The notes: generated by a model from the sequence alone, not told the origin. A stretch of 22,421 nucleotides of DNA from PNKC01 sp038323265 (GCA_038323265.1 JBBQGT010000046.1:1-22421), one strand, 5' to 3'; positions 1 to 8,107 are shown, numbered from the stretch's first letter. Numbers and translations are program-made.

Positions 1-72
1 AGCGCCTTCACCATTAAGGACGGCACGGCCTACCTGTTCAGTGATGGCAAGCTCCGCCGCGTTACCTGGTAA
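1..72 (+). CDS. 3' end of an unidentified protein (partial)
   Basis: Frame 1 is open from the first base and ends at TAA 70-72. It encodes 23 residues ending SDGKLRRVTW. The rest of the gene lies left of the window. A C-terminus of alternating charged and aromatic residues around YLFSDGKLRRV resembles the last strand of a beta-rich domain, but that is too little to assign a family. No hairpin with a T-run follows it, so its transcription end is not visible. Confidence 0.5.
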   Translation, partial: SAFTIKDGTAYLFSDGKLRRVTW

Positions 73-182
73 CTCTCCGGGCTGGGCTGGGGCGTCGCGC
101 GTGGTTTTCAGGGAGTACGGCCCCACAAAGTTGTCGAATTGTGGCATACTAAACCTCCCATGCCGGGGGAAGGAATGACGAA

Positions 183-635
183 ATGACAGCTATGGAAGCT
201 TCGCTCACGCGCCTCGTTGTTTCTCGCAGCCGGCTGATTCGCTGGACGCTGACTTCCGCGGGGTTCCTCTGCGTGGTCGTAGCCCTGATCGGGCTGTTCG
301 TACCGCTGCTTCCGACGACCGACTTCCTGCTGCTTTCGGCGCTCTGCTTCGGGCGAAGTTCGCCTGCCGCGTATCGCTGGCTGACGACGAACCGGCTGTT
401 CGGGCGCTACCTGCGCAACTACCGCGAGCACCGGGGGGCCACGCTGGGCACGAAGGCGTGGTCGCTGCTCACGCTGTGGGCCGGTTTGGGGATCACCTAC
501 TACCTGGTAGGAAACCTGTGGGTGGGCCTGGTGCTGCTTGCCGTTGGCGGGGGGGTTTCGATCCACCTGCTGAGGCTGCGCACATTGCGAGCCGCCGACC
601 TGCGGGAGATCGAGTCTGGCGGCGGTTCCTTCTAG
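183..635 (+). CDS. DUF454 (YbaN-like) inner-membrane protein
   Basis: This 150-residue protein matches the DUF454/YbaN family, small inner-membrane proteins of unknown biochemical role. The family signature is visible: a first hydrophobic segment at about residues 20-43, then PLLPTTDFLLLSALCFGRSSP, then a W-L-x(4)-LFG-x-YLRNYREH block. Two more hydrophobic segments lie at about residues 95-130. The ATG at 183 is chosen because a purine-rich GGGGGAAGGA (165-174) ends 8 bases upstream. An in-frame ATG three codons later is less well placed. The C-terminus is a charged cytoplasmic tail. It is separated from the downstream MoxR operon by 175 bases and looks monocistronic. Family call is firm; function is unknown. 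Confidence 0.85.
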   Translation: MTAMEASLTRLVVSRSRLIRWTLTSAGFLCVVVALIGLFVPLLPTTDFLLLSALCFGRSSPAAYRWLTTNRLFGRYLRNYREHRGATLGTKAWSLLTLWAGLGITYYLVGNLWVGLVLLAVGGGVSIHLLRLRTLRAADLREIESGGGSF

Positions 636-799
636 CCCTCTACCACCCGCTTTCGAACTTGACGCCCGTTGAGGTGCCGCCTACCGGAAGGGCTGCTTTC
701 CGCGCTTTACTCCACGTTGTACCGCCACCCGTCACCGTGTAGCAGACACACAACGGCGTGCAGGCACGGAAGCCTCGTCGCCGATTCCGCTCAAACTCC

Positions 800-804
800 G
801 GAGG
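800..804 (+). promoter_or_regulatory. Shine-Dalgarno GGAGG fixing a TTG start
   Basis: GGAGG lies 6 bases before TTG 811. It supports the unusual TTG start of the MoxR gene over any internal ATG, because the residues after the TTG align with the normal MoxR N-terminus. Confidence 0.75.
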
Positions 805-810
805 CACCCC

Positions 811-1860
811 TTGGACGAACGCTACAACGAAGCTCGCGCAACCTTTGAAGCAACGATGTTCGAGATCAAGCGCGTCATTGTCGGGCAGGATGCGATGCTC
901 GAGCGGGTACTGGTGGCGCTGCTGGCGGGCGGGCACCTGCTCATCGAAGGCGTCCCCGGACTGGCGAAGACACTGACCGTGAAGACCGTGGCCGACGCTA
1001 TGGGCGGGACGTTTCAGCGCATCCAGTTCACGCCGGACCTGGTGCCGAGCGACCTTGTGGGAACGCGCATCTACCGACCGGACACAGCATCGTTCGAAAC
1101 TGAACCAGGCCCGGTGTTCTGCAACATTCTGCTGGCGGACGAGATCAACCGCGCGCCGGCGAAGGTGCAATCGGCGCTCCTGGAAGTGATGCAGGAGCGG
1201 CAGGTGACGATCGGGCGGCAGACGTTCCCGGTGCCGGACCCTTTCCTGGTGATGGCCACGCAGAACCCGATCGAATCCGAAGGCACGTACCCACTGCCTG
1301 AGGCGCAGGTCGACCGCTTCATGATGAAGGTGCTGGTGGATTACCCAGACCACATGGAAGAACTGACAGTGGTGCAGCGTTCGCTGGGAGCGGTGGCGGA
1401 GATCGAAAAGGTGCTGCCAATTGAGACGCTGCACGCCTACCAGGCGCTGACGCGCGAGGTGTACGTGGATAACGCGGTCTCGGATTACGCAGTGCGGATT
1501 GTCAACGCCACACGCCATCCGGAGACTGCCGGGCTTCGGCGGCACCAGACGCATATCGCCTACGGGGCGAGCCCGCGCGGCTCGATCAACCTAATTCACG
1601 GCGCGCGAGCGATCGCTCTGCTCCGCGGCCGGAAGTACGCGCTGCCGCACGACGTTTTTGATATTGCGAAGGATGTGCTGCGCCACCGCATGGTGCTCAG
1701 CTACCAGGCGCTGGCCGAATCGGTCACTTCGGACAAGATCCTGGATGGGATTTTGGCGGCCGTGCCGCAGCCGCAGATCGACCTGACGAAAGAGACCGCG
1801 AAGCTGAGCGCGCCGACGAACCTGGCGGCGCCAACCGACCTGCGCGGAGCGACGGCGTGA
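811..1860 (+). CDS. MoxR-family AAA+ ATPase
   Basis: A 349-residue AAA+ ATPase of the MoxR class, proposed in general to act as a chaperone that matures proteins or complexes together with VWA-domain partners. Visible motifs: Walker A GVPGLAKT (about 47-54), Walker B ILLADE (about 106-111) followed by INRAPAKVQSALLEVMQE, sensor 1 ATQNP (about 149-153), and the family block LPEAQVDRF (about 162-170). The C-terminal lid contains ASPRGSINLIHGARAIALLRGR. Translation starts at TTG behind a good ribosome-binding site. The stop overlaps the next start by 4 bases (GTGA at 1857), so it is translationally coupled to the DUF58 gene. The order MoxR-DUF58-VWA is the classic Bat-type operon. The client is not known here. 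Confidence 0.93.
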   Translation: MDERYNEARATFEATMFEIKRVIVGQDAMLERVLVALLAGGHLLIEGVPGLAKTLTVKTVADAMGGTFQRIQFTPDLVPSDLVGTRIYRPDTASFETEPGPVFCNILLADEINRAPAKVQSALLEVMQERQVTIGRQTFPVPDPFLVMATQNPIESEGTYPLPEAQVDRFMMKVLVDYPDHMEELTVVQRSLGAVAEIEKVLPIETLHAYQALTREVYVDNAVSDYAVRIVNATRHPETAGLRRHQTHIAYGASPRGSINLIHGARAIALLRGRKYALPHDVFDIAKDVLRHRMVLSYQALAESVTSDKILDGILAAVPQPQIDLTKETAKLSAPTNLAAPTDLRGATA

Positions 1861-2783
1861 GCAGGCCGCTGCTCTCCATTGTGCGGACGCCGGATAAGCC
1901 CGGCCCAGGGCCGATGCCCGATGCCCTGCTGCGCGCGCTCGACCTCACGATTGGGCGACGCATCCAGGGTCTGTTGGCTGGCGACTTCCGCTCGGCGCAG
2001 TTAGGCGAAGGCACGGAGCTGGCGCAGATGCGTCTCTACGAACCTGGCGATGACGTGCGCCGAATCGATTGGAACCTGACGGCACGCACGGGCCAGCCGC
2101 ACGTCCGCATGCAGGTCGCGGAGCGAATGCTCACCTCGTGGGTGCTGCTCGATACATCACCTTCGATGCGCTTCGGCACCGCTGACCGTCGCAAGGCAGA
2201 CGTGGCCGAGGGTGTGGCAGTGGCGATGGGGCACGTAGCGACGCGAAGGGGCAACGCGTTGGGCGTGCTGACATTTGGCGACGCCGCGCCGCGCACAGTG
2301 ATGCCTTCCCAGGGGCGGCGGGGAATGCTGGGCCTACTGACGGCTTTACGCGATGACGAGCACGCCGCCAGCGGTGCAACCTCCTTCAGCGAAGTGCTCG
2401 GGCGGATCAACCGGATGGGGCGGCACGGCAACCTTGTTGTGGTGGTCTCGGACTTTCGAGGCGATTCGAACTGGCGTTTGCCCCTGCTTGAGATGACCGC
2501 GCGCCACACGGTTATCGCCGCCGAGATCCGGGACCCGCGCGAACAGGAACTGACGAACGTTGGCGACGTGTGGATGACGGACCCGGAGACCGGGCGCTCG
2601 CTGCGCGTTGACACCGGCCGCCGCGAGATTCGCGAACGTTTCGCCCAGGCGGCGAGCAGCGAACGGGCCGATGTGGCCCGCCTTTTGAGTGAATCTGGCG
2701 CGCGCCACGTTGTGCTCTCCACCGCTGGTGACTGGCTTAAGCCGGTCGCTGGCTTTCTCCAGCGCAAGGACGGCTTCCGATGA
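1857..2783 (+). CDS. DUF58 domain protein (VWA-like)
   Basis: A 308-residue DUF58 protein, the usual companion of MoxR ATPases. The hallmark block YEPGDDVRRIDWNLTART is at about residues 61-78. It is followed by a VWA-like fold whose first strand ends in DTSPS (about 99-103), a MIDAS-type metal site. No membrane segment or signal peptide is visible, so it is probably cytoplasmic, whereas many DUF58 proteins carry N-terminal membrane helices. The GTG start at 1857 overlaps the MoxR stop by 4 bases, and its own TGA overlaps the next ATG (ATGA at 2780). The likely role is as an adaptor or substrate of the MoxR ATPase; this is inference from operon context. Confidence 0.9.
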   Translation: MSRPLLSIVRTPDKPGPGPMPDALLRALDLTIGRRIQGLLAGDFRSAQLGEGTELAQMRLYEPGDDVRRIDWNLTARTGQPHVRMQVAERMLTSWVLLDTSPSMRFGTADRRKADVAEGVAVAMGHVATRRGNALGVLTFGDAAPRTVMPSQGRRGMLGLLTALRDDEHAASGATSFSEVLGRINRMGRHGNLVVVVSDFRGDSNWRLPLLEMTARHTVIAAEIRDPREQELTNVGDVWMTDPETGRSLRVDTGRREIRERFAQAASSERADVARLLSESGARHVVLSTAGDWLKPVAGFLQRKDGFR

Positions 2784-3820
2784 CTTTTTCTTACCCCGTT
2801 GCTCTGCTGCTGTTGCTGCTCATCCCGCTGGCAGTGGGCGGCTACCTGGTGATGCAGAAGCGCCGTTCGCGCTACGCCGTTCGGTTCACAAACCTGGACC
2901 TGCTGGCGAACGTCGTTGATCAGAGCCCGAACTGGAAGCGGCACGTCCCGCCGGTGCTTTCGCTGGCGGCGCTGGCGCTGCTGTTGATGGGATTGGCGCG
3001 GCCGGAAGTAACTACGCAAACGCCGAAGGAAGAGGCGACCGTAGTGCTGGTGACGGACATCTCAGGCTCGATGAACGCGACTGATGTCGAGCCAACGCGG
3101 CTGGCGGCTGCGCAGAAATCGGCTGAATCGCTATTGGTGAAGCTGCCGTCCAAAGTGCAGGTTTCGCTAGTGAGCTTTTCGAGCGCCGTGACGGTACTCG
3201 TTGCGCCGACTACGGACCGCCAGGCGGTGAGTGACGCGCTGGCGCGGCTCCGGCCACGCGGTGGGACCGCGATGGGTGATGCAATCACCAGCGCGTTGGA
3301 CGTGGTGCGGCCGCCGGAGGCCAACCCGCCGGTGGTGAGCGGTGGAGGCACCGCACCGAGGGCCACGCCGACACCCACGCCTGCTCCAAAGACGGCCTCC
3401 GGGACGGCGGACGTGCCGCCGGCCTTCATCATCTTGCTTTCAGACGGGGCGCAGACGCTCGGGTCGGTGCAGCCGCTGGATGCGGCGGATGATGCGAAAT
3501 CGCGGGAAGTGCCGGTGTTCACGATCGCGCTTGGCACGCAGAACGGCGTTGCCCAAGTGGAAGATAACCAGGGCCGGCAGCGCAACGTGCGCGTCCCCCC
3601 GGACGTGGAGACACTGCAGGAGATTGCCGATATCACGGGCGGCAAGTTCTACAGCGCGCCAACCGCAGACGACCTGAACACGATCTACAGCGATCTCGGC
3701 TCGAAAATCGGCTACACGGACACGCAGACCGAAGTGACCTGGATCTTCGCCGGGTTGGGGGCGTTGCTCGTTGCGGTCTCGGGTGGGCTGTCGCTGCTCT
3801 GGTTCAACCGTTTCCCATAG
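2780..3820 (+). CDS. BatA-like membrane-anchored VWA protein
   Basis: This 346-residue protein has the layout of BatA-type proteins: two N-terminal membrane helices (about 7-25 and 57-74), a periplasmic or extracytoplasmic VWA domain, and a C-terminal helix (about 322-340). The MIDAS motif DISGS is at 93-97 and GGTAMGDAI supplies the later metal-binding threonine region. An insertion of roughly 35 residues rich in Thr, Pro, Ala and Gly (about 176-212, containing TPTPTPAPKT) sits inside the VWA domain before FIILLSDG. It is the last gene of the MoxR operon and is followed by a hairpin terminator. Its ligand cannot be told from sequence. Confidence 0.9.
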   Translation: MTFSYPVALLLLLLIPLAVGGYLVMQKRRSRYAVRFTNLDLLANVVDQSPNWKRHVPPVLSLAALALLLMGLARPEVTTQTPKEEATVVLVTDISGSMNATDVEPTRLAAAQKSAESLLVKLPSKVQVSLVSFSSAVTVLVAPTTDRQAVSDALARLRPRGGTAMGDAITSALDVVRPPEANPPVVSGGGTAPRATPTPTPAPKTASGTADVPPAFIILLSDGAQTLGSVQPLDAADDAKSREVPVFTIALGTQNGVAQVEDNQGRQRNVRVPPDVETLQEIADITGGKFYSAPTADDLNTIYSDLGSKIGYTDTQTEVTWIFAGLGALLVAVSGGLSLLWFNRFP

Positions 3821-3846
3821 GCCGGTCTCCGAGGCAACAGGACAAT

Positions 3847-3877
3847 GGCCGGCGCCTTCCAGCGCCGGCCGTTTCTT
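3847..3877 (+). terminator. Intrinsic terminator of the MoxR operon
   Basis: A perfect 9-bp stem (GGCCGGCGC 3847-3855 with GCGCCGGCC 3862-3870) and 6-base loop are followed by GTTTCTT. It lies 26 bases after the VWA stop and between convergent genes. The T-run is short. The opposite strand lacks a good T-run, so it mainly serves the plus strand. Confidence 0.75.
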
Positions 3878-3894
3878 AAGCGGGCAGGGTGACT

Positions 3895-4809
3895 CTAGCC
3901 GAGCAGCCGCATGCCAGAGAGGTAGCCGGGCTCGGCGAACGTTGCGCCGGGGACTGCTTCGGCGATTGCGGCGCGGATCGGGGCGAGGTCGGTGCCGCCT
4001 TCGGGAGTGACGAGCGGAAGCCAGTTGTCGTGGTGGCCGGGGATGATCATTTTCGGCTGCAAGAGGCGTGCCTCGAGGGCGGCGAACCCGGCGAGCGAGC
4101 CCTGGATCGGCTCGCCATCGACGTTCCCGCGGCCGGCGATGGCCAGGATGGCGACATCGGGCCGGAGGCCTTCGAGCACGCCCGTCCAGCAGCCGGAGGT
4201 GTCCTGCCAGAAGATGCTGCCCACGGGCGTCTCGATGAAGTAGGCGAGGGCGCCGCCGGCGACGGCGCTACCGACGGCGTTGCGCAGATGGTTGCGGAGC
4301 TCGACGGATTGTTGCGTGTCGGCACTGGCACGGTTGGTGATTGCCGCGCCAAGACCCGCTTCACGACCGATTGCGGCGCGTTCGTCTTCGCAGAGTCCGA
4401 GGTCGCCGGTGGCCTCTTCGGTGGAGGCGAGGTTGCTCGCGACCCAGGTACAGGAGTGCAGGCTGGGGAGCACGCGGACGGTGACTCCGGGCGCCAGGCG
4501 GTGGCGCTCGCCGCCCTGGGAGATCAGCAACTGCTCGCGTGGGACGCCCTGTTCGAGCATCACGCGCGCGCTTTCGTGAGAGCCGATGATCTTCGCGCCG
4601 GTCTTTTTGGCGATTATCTCGGCGCCCGCGATGTGGTCGAAGTGGCTGTGGCCGACGAGAACGAAATCCGCGCGATCGACGTCGGCGGTGGTCATGCCGA
4701 CGGGCGGCGCAGAAGGCACGCGGTCCATGTAGGCATCGAGGAAGACGACGGTTTTGCCGAGCGTAAGGCGGAAGGTGGCGCAGCCGAGCCAGTCCAGGGC
4801 GATGTGCAT
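3895..4809 (-). CDS. MBL-fold metal-dependent hydrolase (UlaG/YtnP-like)
   Basis: A 304-residue metallo-beta-lactamase-fold hydrolase. The metal motif H-x-H-x-D-H is present as GHSHFDHIAG (H54, H56, D58, H59). The N-terminus (IALDWLGCATFRLTLGKTVVFLDAY) is typical of the Lactamase_B_2/3 group that also contains L-ascorbate-6-phosphate lactonases. A late IPGHHDNWLP motif supplies the C-terminal histidine. Substrate unknown. The ATG at 4809 is preceded by GGAGA about 9 bases upstream and by a TAGACT box (4832-4837), so it uses a short leader. It is divergent from the MFS gene and convergent with the MoxR operon. Confidence 0.87.
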   Translation of the reverse strand: MHIALDWLGCATFRLTLGKTVVFLDAYMDRVPSAPPVGMTTADVDRADFVLVGHSHFDHIAGAEIIAKKTGAKIIGSHESARVMLEQGVPREQLLISQGGERHRLAPGVTVRVLPSLHSCTWVASNLASTEEATGDLGLCEDERAAIGREAGLGAAITNRASADTQQSVELRNHLRNAVGSAVAGGALAYFIETPVGSIFWQDTSGCWTGVLEGLRPDVAILAIAGRGNVDGEPIQGSLAGFAALEARLLQPKMIIPGHHDNWLPLVTPEGGTDLAPIRAAIAEAVPGATFAEPGYLSGMRLLG

Positions 4810-4831
4810 ATTCGAAAATCTCCGTGGGCGC

Positions 4832-4837
4832 AGTCTA
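4832..4837 (-). promoter_or_regulatory. Candidate -10 box of the MBL hydrolase gene
   Basis: TAGACT on the minus strand lies 22 bases before the ATG. This gives a leader of about 15 bases with a GGAGA ribosome site. No recognisable -35 hexamer is seen at the usual distance. The identical hexamer serves larB. Confidence 0.4.
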
Positions 4838-4896
4838 CAGCGGTGGAGAGTCGCAGCCGAGGGTTAACTCGTCCGTAACAGGGTAATTCTTAGTGC

Positions 4897-4902
4897 TATG
4901 CT
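4897..4902 (+). promoter_or_regulatory. -10 box for leaderless MFS transcript
   Basis: TATGCT, preceded by TG one base upstream (extended -10), ends exactly 6 bases before ATG 4909. A weak GTAACA at 4875-4880 could be a -35 with 16-base spacing. Transcription would begin at or next to the ATG, and no Shine-Dalgarno is present. Confidence 0.65.
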
Positions 4903-4908
4903 AATGAA

Positions 4909-6237
4909 ATGTCTGCGTCCTCGGAGTATTCGGCGCCCCAGCAGGGAGGCAACGCGTTTGCTTCGCTGCGCCATCGCCAATTCCGCTGGGTGTACGCCAG
5001 CAACACGGCGTTTTTCTTCGCGATGAACGGGCAGTTCGTGGTGCGTTCCTATCTCGCGTTCAAGCTGACCGATTCGGCGTTCGCGCTGGGACTGGTGAAC
5101 CTCGCGGTTTCGCTGCCGATGCTGATCATCTCGCCGTTTGGCGGTGTGATCGCGGACCGCGTGGAGAAGAAACGGCTGATCATGACCGGGCAGGCGCTGT
5201 TGTTGGCGAATGAGATGGTGGTTTTGACGCTGCTGCTGACCCACCAACTCCAGTTCTGGCACCTGCTTTGCGTGATGTTTGTGATGGGCTGTTTGTTCCC
5301 GTTCATCATGCCCGCGCGGCAATCGATCGTGGCGAACATCGTGGGCAAGCAAGGATTGGCGAACGCGATGGCGTTGCAGATGGGCGGCATGAACGCCGCG
5401 CGCGTGGTCGGTCCGGTGACGGCCGGGCTGGTAATCGCGGCCTTCGGCGTGGACTGGATGTACGTAGTGGCAGTGGCGCTCTACCTGACAGCGCTGTTGG
5501 CGATGTCTCGCGTGGACCGCGCCTATCCAACGCCCGGGCAAGAGAAGAAGAGCGTGATGGGGGACCTGTTGGATGGCGTGCGCTACGTGCGCGATGACCC
5601 GCCAGTGCGCGTGCTGCTGCTGCTTTCGCTTATCCCAATCATGCTGGCGATGCCGTTCCAGGCGCTGCTTGTGGTGTTCGCCGAGGACGTCTGGGATGTG
5701 GGGACGACGGGGTTGGGCGTGCTGCAGGCGGCGGCCGGCGTCGGCGGAATATTCGGGTCGATCTATGTGGCGTGGAAGGGCCACTCGCCGCGCAAGCTGC
5801 GGCTGATGATGGTTAGCCTGCTGGCCTTTGGCGGGACGCTTTTCCTGTTCGCGCTGAGCCCGTGGTTCCTTCTGGCGCTTCCATTGGTGCTGATCTCGGA
5901 CGTGTTTGCGAGCATCTTCAACACGGTGAACAACACCGCCATCCAGGTACTGATCCCGGACGCGGTGCGCGGGCGCGTGATGAGCCTGATGATGATGACC
6001 TTCGGGTTGACGCCGTTGGGCACGGTACCGGTGAGCGCGGCCGCGCAAGCTTGGGGCGCGCCGGTGGCGGTCGCCGGGGCCTCAGTGCTGACGATCGTGT
6101 TCTCGGTGGTGATCTTCCTGCTCAGCAAGGCGCTCCGCGAAATCGACCACACCGCGGCCCGCGCATTGGACGACGAGATCACGACGGGCGATGTGGTGGT
6201 GCGGCTCGAGCCGAAGCCGGTGGCCGCTGCTTCGTAA
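4909..6237 (+). CDS. MFS transporter (EntS/MFS_3-like exporter)
   Basis: A 442-residue major facilitator with about 12 hydrophobic segments, starting near residue 28 after a polar N-terminal stretch. The family loop motif appears as GGVIADRVEKKRL (about 78-90). The block MPARQSIVANIVGKQGLANAMAL and the repeat IPDAVRGRVMSL in the C-terminal half are typical of the EntS/MFS_3 exporters of small molecules. The substrate cannot be predicted. The gene has its own leaderless promoter. The next gene starts 37 bases downstream on the same strand, also with its own -10 box, so the two may be transcribed independently as well as together. Confidence 0.9.
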   Translation: MSASSEYSAPQQGGNAFASLRHRQFRWVYASNTAFFFAMNGQFVVRSYLAFKLTDSAFALGLVNLAVSLPMLIISPFGGVIADRVEKKRLIMTGQALLLANEMVVLTLLLTHQLQFWHLLCVMFVMGCLFPFIMPARQSIVANIVGKQGLANAMALQMGGMNAARVVGPVTAGLVIAAFGVDWMYVVAVALYLTALLAMSRVDRAYPTPGQEKKSVMGDLLDGVRYVRDDPPVRVLLLLSLIPIMLAMPFQALLVVFAEDVWDVGTTGLGVLQAAAGVGGIFGSIYVAWKGHSPRKLRLMMVSLLAFGGTLFLFALSPWFLLALPLVLISDVFASIFNTVNNTAIQVLIPDAVRGRVMSLMMMTFGLTPLGTVPVSAAAQAWGAPVAVAGASVLTIVFSVVIFLLSKALREIDHTAARALDDEITTGDVVVRLEPKPVAAAS

Positions 6238-6260
6238 CCGGGACGCTAGGCCCGATCCCG

Positions 6261-6266
6261 TAGACT
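6261..6266 (+). promoter_or_regulatory. -10 box for near-leaderless hydrolase transcript
   Basis: TAGACT ends 8 bases before ATG 6275, slightly more than the 6 bases seen at the other sites. No Shine-Dalgarno sequence fits in between. A second ATG follows immediately at 6278. Confidence 0.5.
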
Positions 6267-6274
6267 TCGAATAG

Positions 6275-7126
6275 ATGATGCGACACGCGGGACGGCCGCC
6301 TGGACCGAACGACCGCGTGCTGAAGCTGCCCGACGGGCGGTTGCTGGGCTATGCAGAGTTCGGCGAGGCGGCCGGTGACGCTCTCTTTTTCTTCCACGGC
6401 AATCCGGGCTCACGCTTCGGCGGGGCATTCCTCGACGCGCTCGCGAAGGAGCGCGGAGTGCGGGTTATCGCGCTTGAGCGGCCGGGCTTCGGTCTCTCGG
6501 ATTTCCAACCAGGGAGGGCCATTACCGACTGGCCCGCGGATGTGCGGGAGGCGGCACGCCACCTCGGGTTCGAACGGTTTGCGGTGCTTGGGTATTCGGC
6601 GGGTGGGCCGTACGCGCTGGCTTGCGCCGCCCAGTTAGCCGATCAGATAGCAGCGGTGGGATTGGTCAGCAGCGCCGACCTGCCGAAGGCGGACGGTGCG
6701 CCGGGACGGCTGCGTTCGAACGCGGAGGTTTCGTTGACGAGCCTGCTTGCGCGGCGGGCGCCAGGACTGTTCTTTCGAACGGTGAAGCGAGGAGCCTCGG
6801 CGGAAGACCTCAGGGTGGTTTCGCGGCCAGCCGAGAAGCGAGCGATGCTGCGAGACGTGCGCGAGGCATTCCGGCACGGGTCGCGAGGGGTGGCCGAGGA
6901 GTCAGCGTTGGTGGAACGGCCCTGGGGAATCGATTTCGCAGCGATTCCGAGCGGAGCGAAGATCTGGCACGGGGAGCAGGACCGGATCGTCCCGGTAGCC
7001 AAGGCCCGCCTGCTCGCCAGCACCATCCCCGGGTGCATCGCGACGTTTATGCCTGGTGCGGGGCACTTCTGGCTGCTGGCACATGCCGGCGAAGCGCTCG
7101 AAGGATTGTTCGAATCCCGGCCGTAG
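6275..7126 (+). CDS. Alpha/beta-fold hydrolase
   Basis: A 283-residue alpha/beta hydrolase with the full catalytic set: oxyanion-hole HG (41-42, in FFHGNPGSR), nucleophile elbow GYSAGG (Ser108), acid Asp236 in HGEQDRIVP, and His264 in GAGHFW. The first residues before PNDRVLKLPDGRLLGYAEFG are variable. No signal peptide is visible, so it is cytoplasmic. The substrate is not predictable; esterase, epoxide hydrolase and C-C hydrolase activities all occur in the superfamily, and the nucleophile being Ser argues against epoxide hydrolase and dehalogenase. It sits between a transporter and a HAD phosphatase, each with its own promoter box. Confidence 0.9.
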   Translation: MMRHAGRPPGPNDRVLKLPDGRLLGYAEFGEAAGDALFFFHGNPGSRFGGAFLDALAKERGVRVIALERPGFGLSDFQPGRAITDWPADVREAARHLGFERFAVLGYSAGGPYALACAAQLADQIAAVGLVSSADLPKADGAPGRLRSNAEVSLTSLLARRAPGLFFRTVKRGASAEDLRVVSRPAEKRAMLRDVREAFRHGSRGVAEESALVERPWGIDFAAIPSGAKIWHGEQDRIVPVAKARLLASTIPGCIATFMPGAGHFWLLAHAGEALEGLFESRP

Positions 7127-7156
7127 CGCCCGTCGGAGCGAAAGGCGGCGCTGCGA

Positions 7157-7162
7157 TACGAT
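7157..7162 (+). promoter_or_regulatory. -10 box for leaderless HAD transcript
   Basis: TACGAT ends exactly 6 bases before ATG 7169, with no ribosome-binding site between. It lies in the 42-base gap after the alpha/beta hydrolase. Confidence 0.6.
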
Positions 7163-7168
7163 TCGCGC

Positions 7169-7813
7169 ATGCTCCTCCAACCGCCGATCACCACCGTCCT
7201 ACTCGACGTCGATGGGACGCTGCTCGATACGCGCGAGTTCATCTTTCAGGCGTTCGAACACAGCATGGCAAAGCAGGGATTGGTCGCGCCCGCGCGGACG
7301 CACCTGGCGACTCATGTCGGGCTGCCGCTCGAGCAGATCTATGCCGCGATTCACGCCGACCTCGGGCCAACGCTTACTGAGTCCCACCGTGCGTTTCAGG
7401 AGCAGAATCAGCATCTCGCAGTGCCCTTTCCAGGGGCGGGAGAAATGCTCGCCAGCTTGCAGGCGCGAGGCATTCGGTTGGCGGCGGTGACGAGTCGCTC
7501 GCGGCGTACTTCGGTGCGCAGCCTGGAGGTGACCGGATTGTTCGAATACTTTGCGGTGATCGTTTCGGCAGAGGATGCAGAGGCGCTTAAACCGGACCCC
7601 GCGCCGCTGCGCTTTGCGCTGACCGCGCTGGGCGCCGATGCCGCAGGTGCCGTCATGGTGGGCGACAGCGAAGCGGACATCCTCGCCGGGCGGGCGCTGG
7701 GAATCCGCACCGTGGCCGCGACCTACGGGTTCGGCGGGCGTTCGGTGCTGGAGCACGCGCCGGACGCGGTGATTGAAGACATCGGAGACCTGGTAGGCGT
7801 GCTGGGACTCTAG
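7169..7813 (+). CDS. HAD-superfamily phosphatase (Gph/PpaX-like)
   Basis: This 214-residue protein has all four HAD motifs: DVDGTLLDT near the N-terminus (nucleophile and acid Asp), TSRS (motif II), the Lys of LKPDP (motif III) and GDSEADI (motif IV). A helical cap of about 70 residues lies between motifs I and II, placing it with subfamily I phosphoglycolate phosphatase/PpaX/beta-phosphoglucomutase-like enzymes. Specific substrate unknown. The start at ATG 7169 is set by a leaderless promoter box. The stop TAG 7811-7813 is followed directly by the relic of another gene. Confidence 0.88.
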   Translation: MLLQPPITTVLLDVDGTLLDTREFIFQAFEHSMAKQGLVAPARTHLATHVGLPLEQIYAAIHADLGPTLTESHRAFQEQNQHLAVPFPGAGEMLASLQARGIRLAAVTSRSRRTSVRSLEVTGLFEYFAVIVSAEDAEALKPDPAPLRFALTALGADAAGAVMVGDSEADILAGRALGIRTVAATYGFGGRSVLEHAPDAVIEDIGDLVGVLGL

Positions 7814-8031
7814 AGCGGCGGATCTACATCGCAGGTCGAGCGCAACTGGTTGATGACGCGGCCCGACGAGCGGCGGTCAGCGCGGCCAGCGGTGGGGCGC
7901 TGGGCAATCTTGCTTTCGAGTGGCTCTTCGAATTCTTCCCGGAGCACATTCTGCACACGCACTGGGCGAACTGGGGGACGGCGGAGACTTGGCCGGCGTA
8001 TACGAAATGGCCGGCGCCCTCTTCTGCGTGA
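7813..8031 (+). pseudogene. 5'-truncated relic of an unidentified gene
   Basis: In a frame different from both neighbours, the sequence from 7813 to TGA 8029-8031 reads as convincing protein: high G/C at codon third positions and an aromatic-rich tail containing GNLAFEWLFEFFPEHILHTH and WANWGTAETWPAYTKWPAP. The frame is bounded upstream by TGA 7774-7776 inside the HAD gene and contains no ATG, GTG or TTG at its beginning, so a normal start is missing. The simplest reading is the C-terminal remnant of a gene whose 5' part was deleted when the HAD gene came to abut it. A non-standard start or a sequence error is possible. I do not recognise the family. Confidence 0.4.
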
Positions 8032-8061
8032 CGGCGAGCCGTGCGCAACTCCGAACTGCGG

Positions 8062-8067
8062 TAGCAT
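8062..8067 (+). promoter_or_regulatory. Candidate -10 box of the DUF4389 gene
   Basis: TAGCAT would start transcription near 8074, giving a leader of about 34 bases that holds GGAGGG (8094-8099) before ATG 8108. An in-frame ATG at 8066 overlaps this box and lacks a ribosome site, which argues for the start at 8108. Confidence 0.4.
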
Positions 8068-8107
8068 GCGGCTGGCGCCGCGGTTGGGCGGTGGAGGGCT
8101 TCTTCGA

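Noticed and set aside
3889..6048. Long frames opposite the MBL hydrolase (3889-4878 plus) and the MFS gene (4864-6048 minus)
   Set aside because: Both mirror well-identified proteins and encode His/Arg- or Asp/Gly-rich nonsense.
7103..7117. GGATT-GTTCG-AATCC, resembling a tRNA T-arm
   Set aside because: It lies in the last codons of the alpha/beta hydrolase and no acceptor, D-arm or anticodon arm can be built around it.
7850..8107. An N-terminal extension of the DUF4389 protein to an ATG at 7850
   Set aside because: The extension is Arg/Gly-rich out-of-frame reading of the relic. Family similarity and a good ribosome site begin at 8108.
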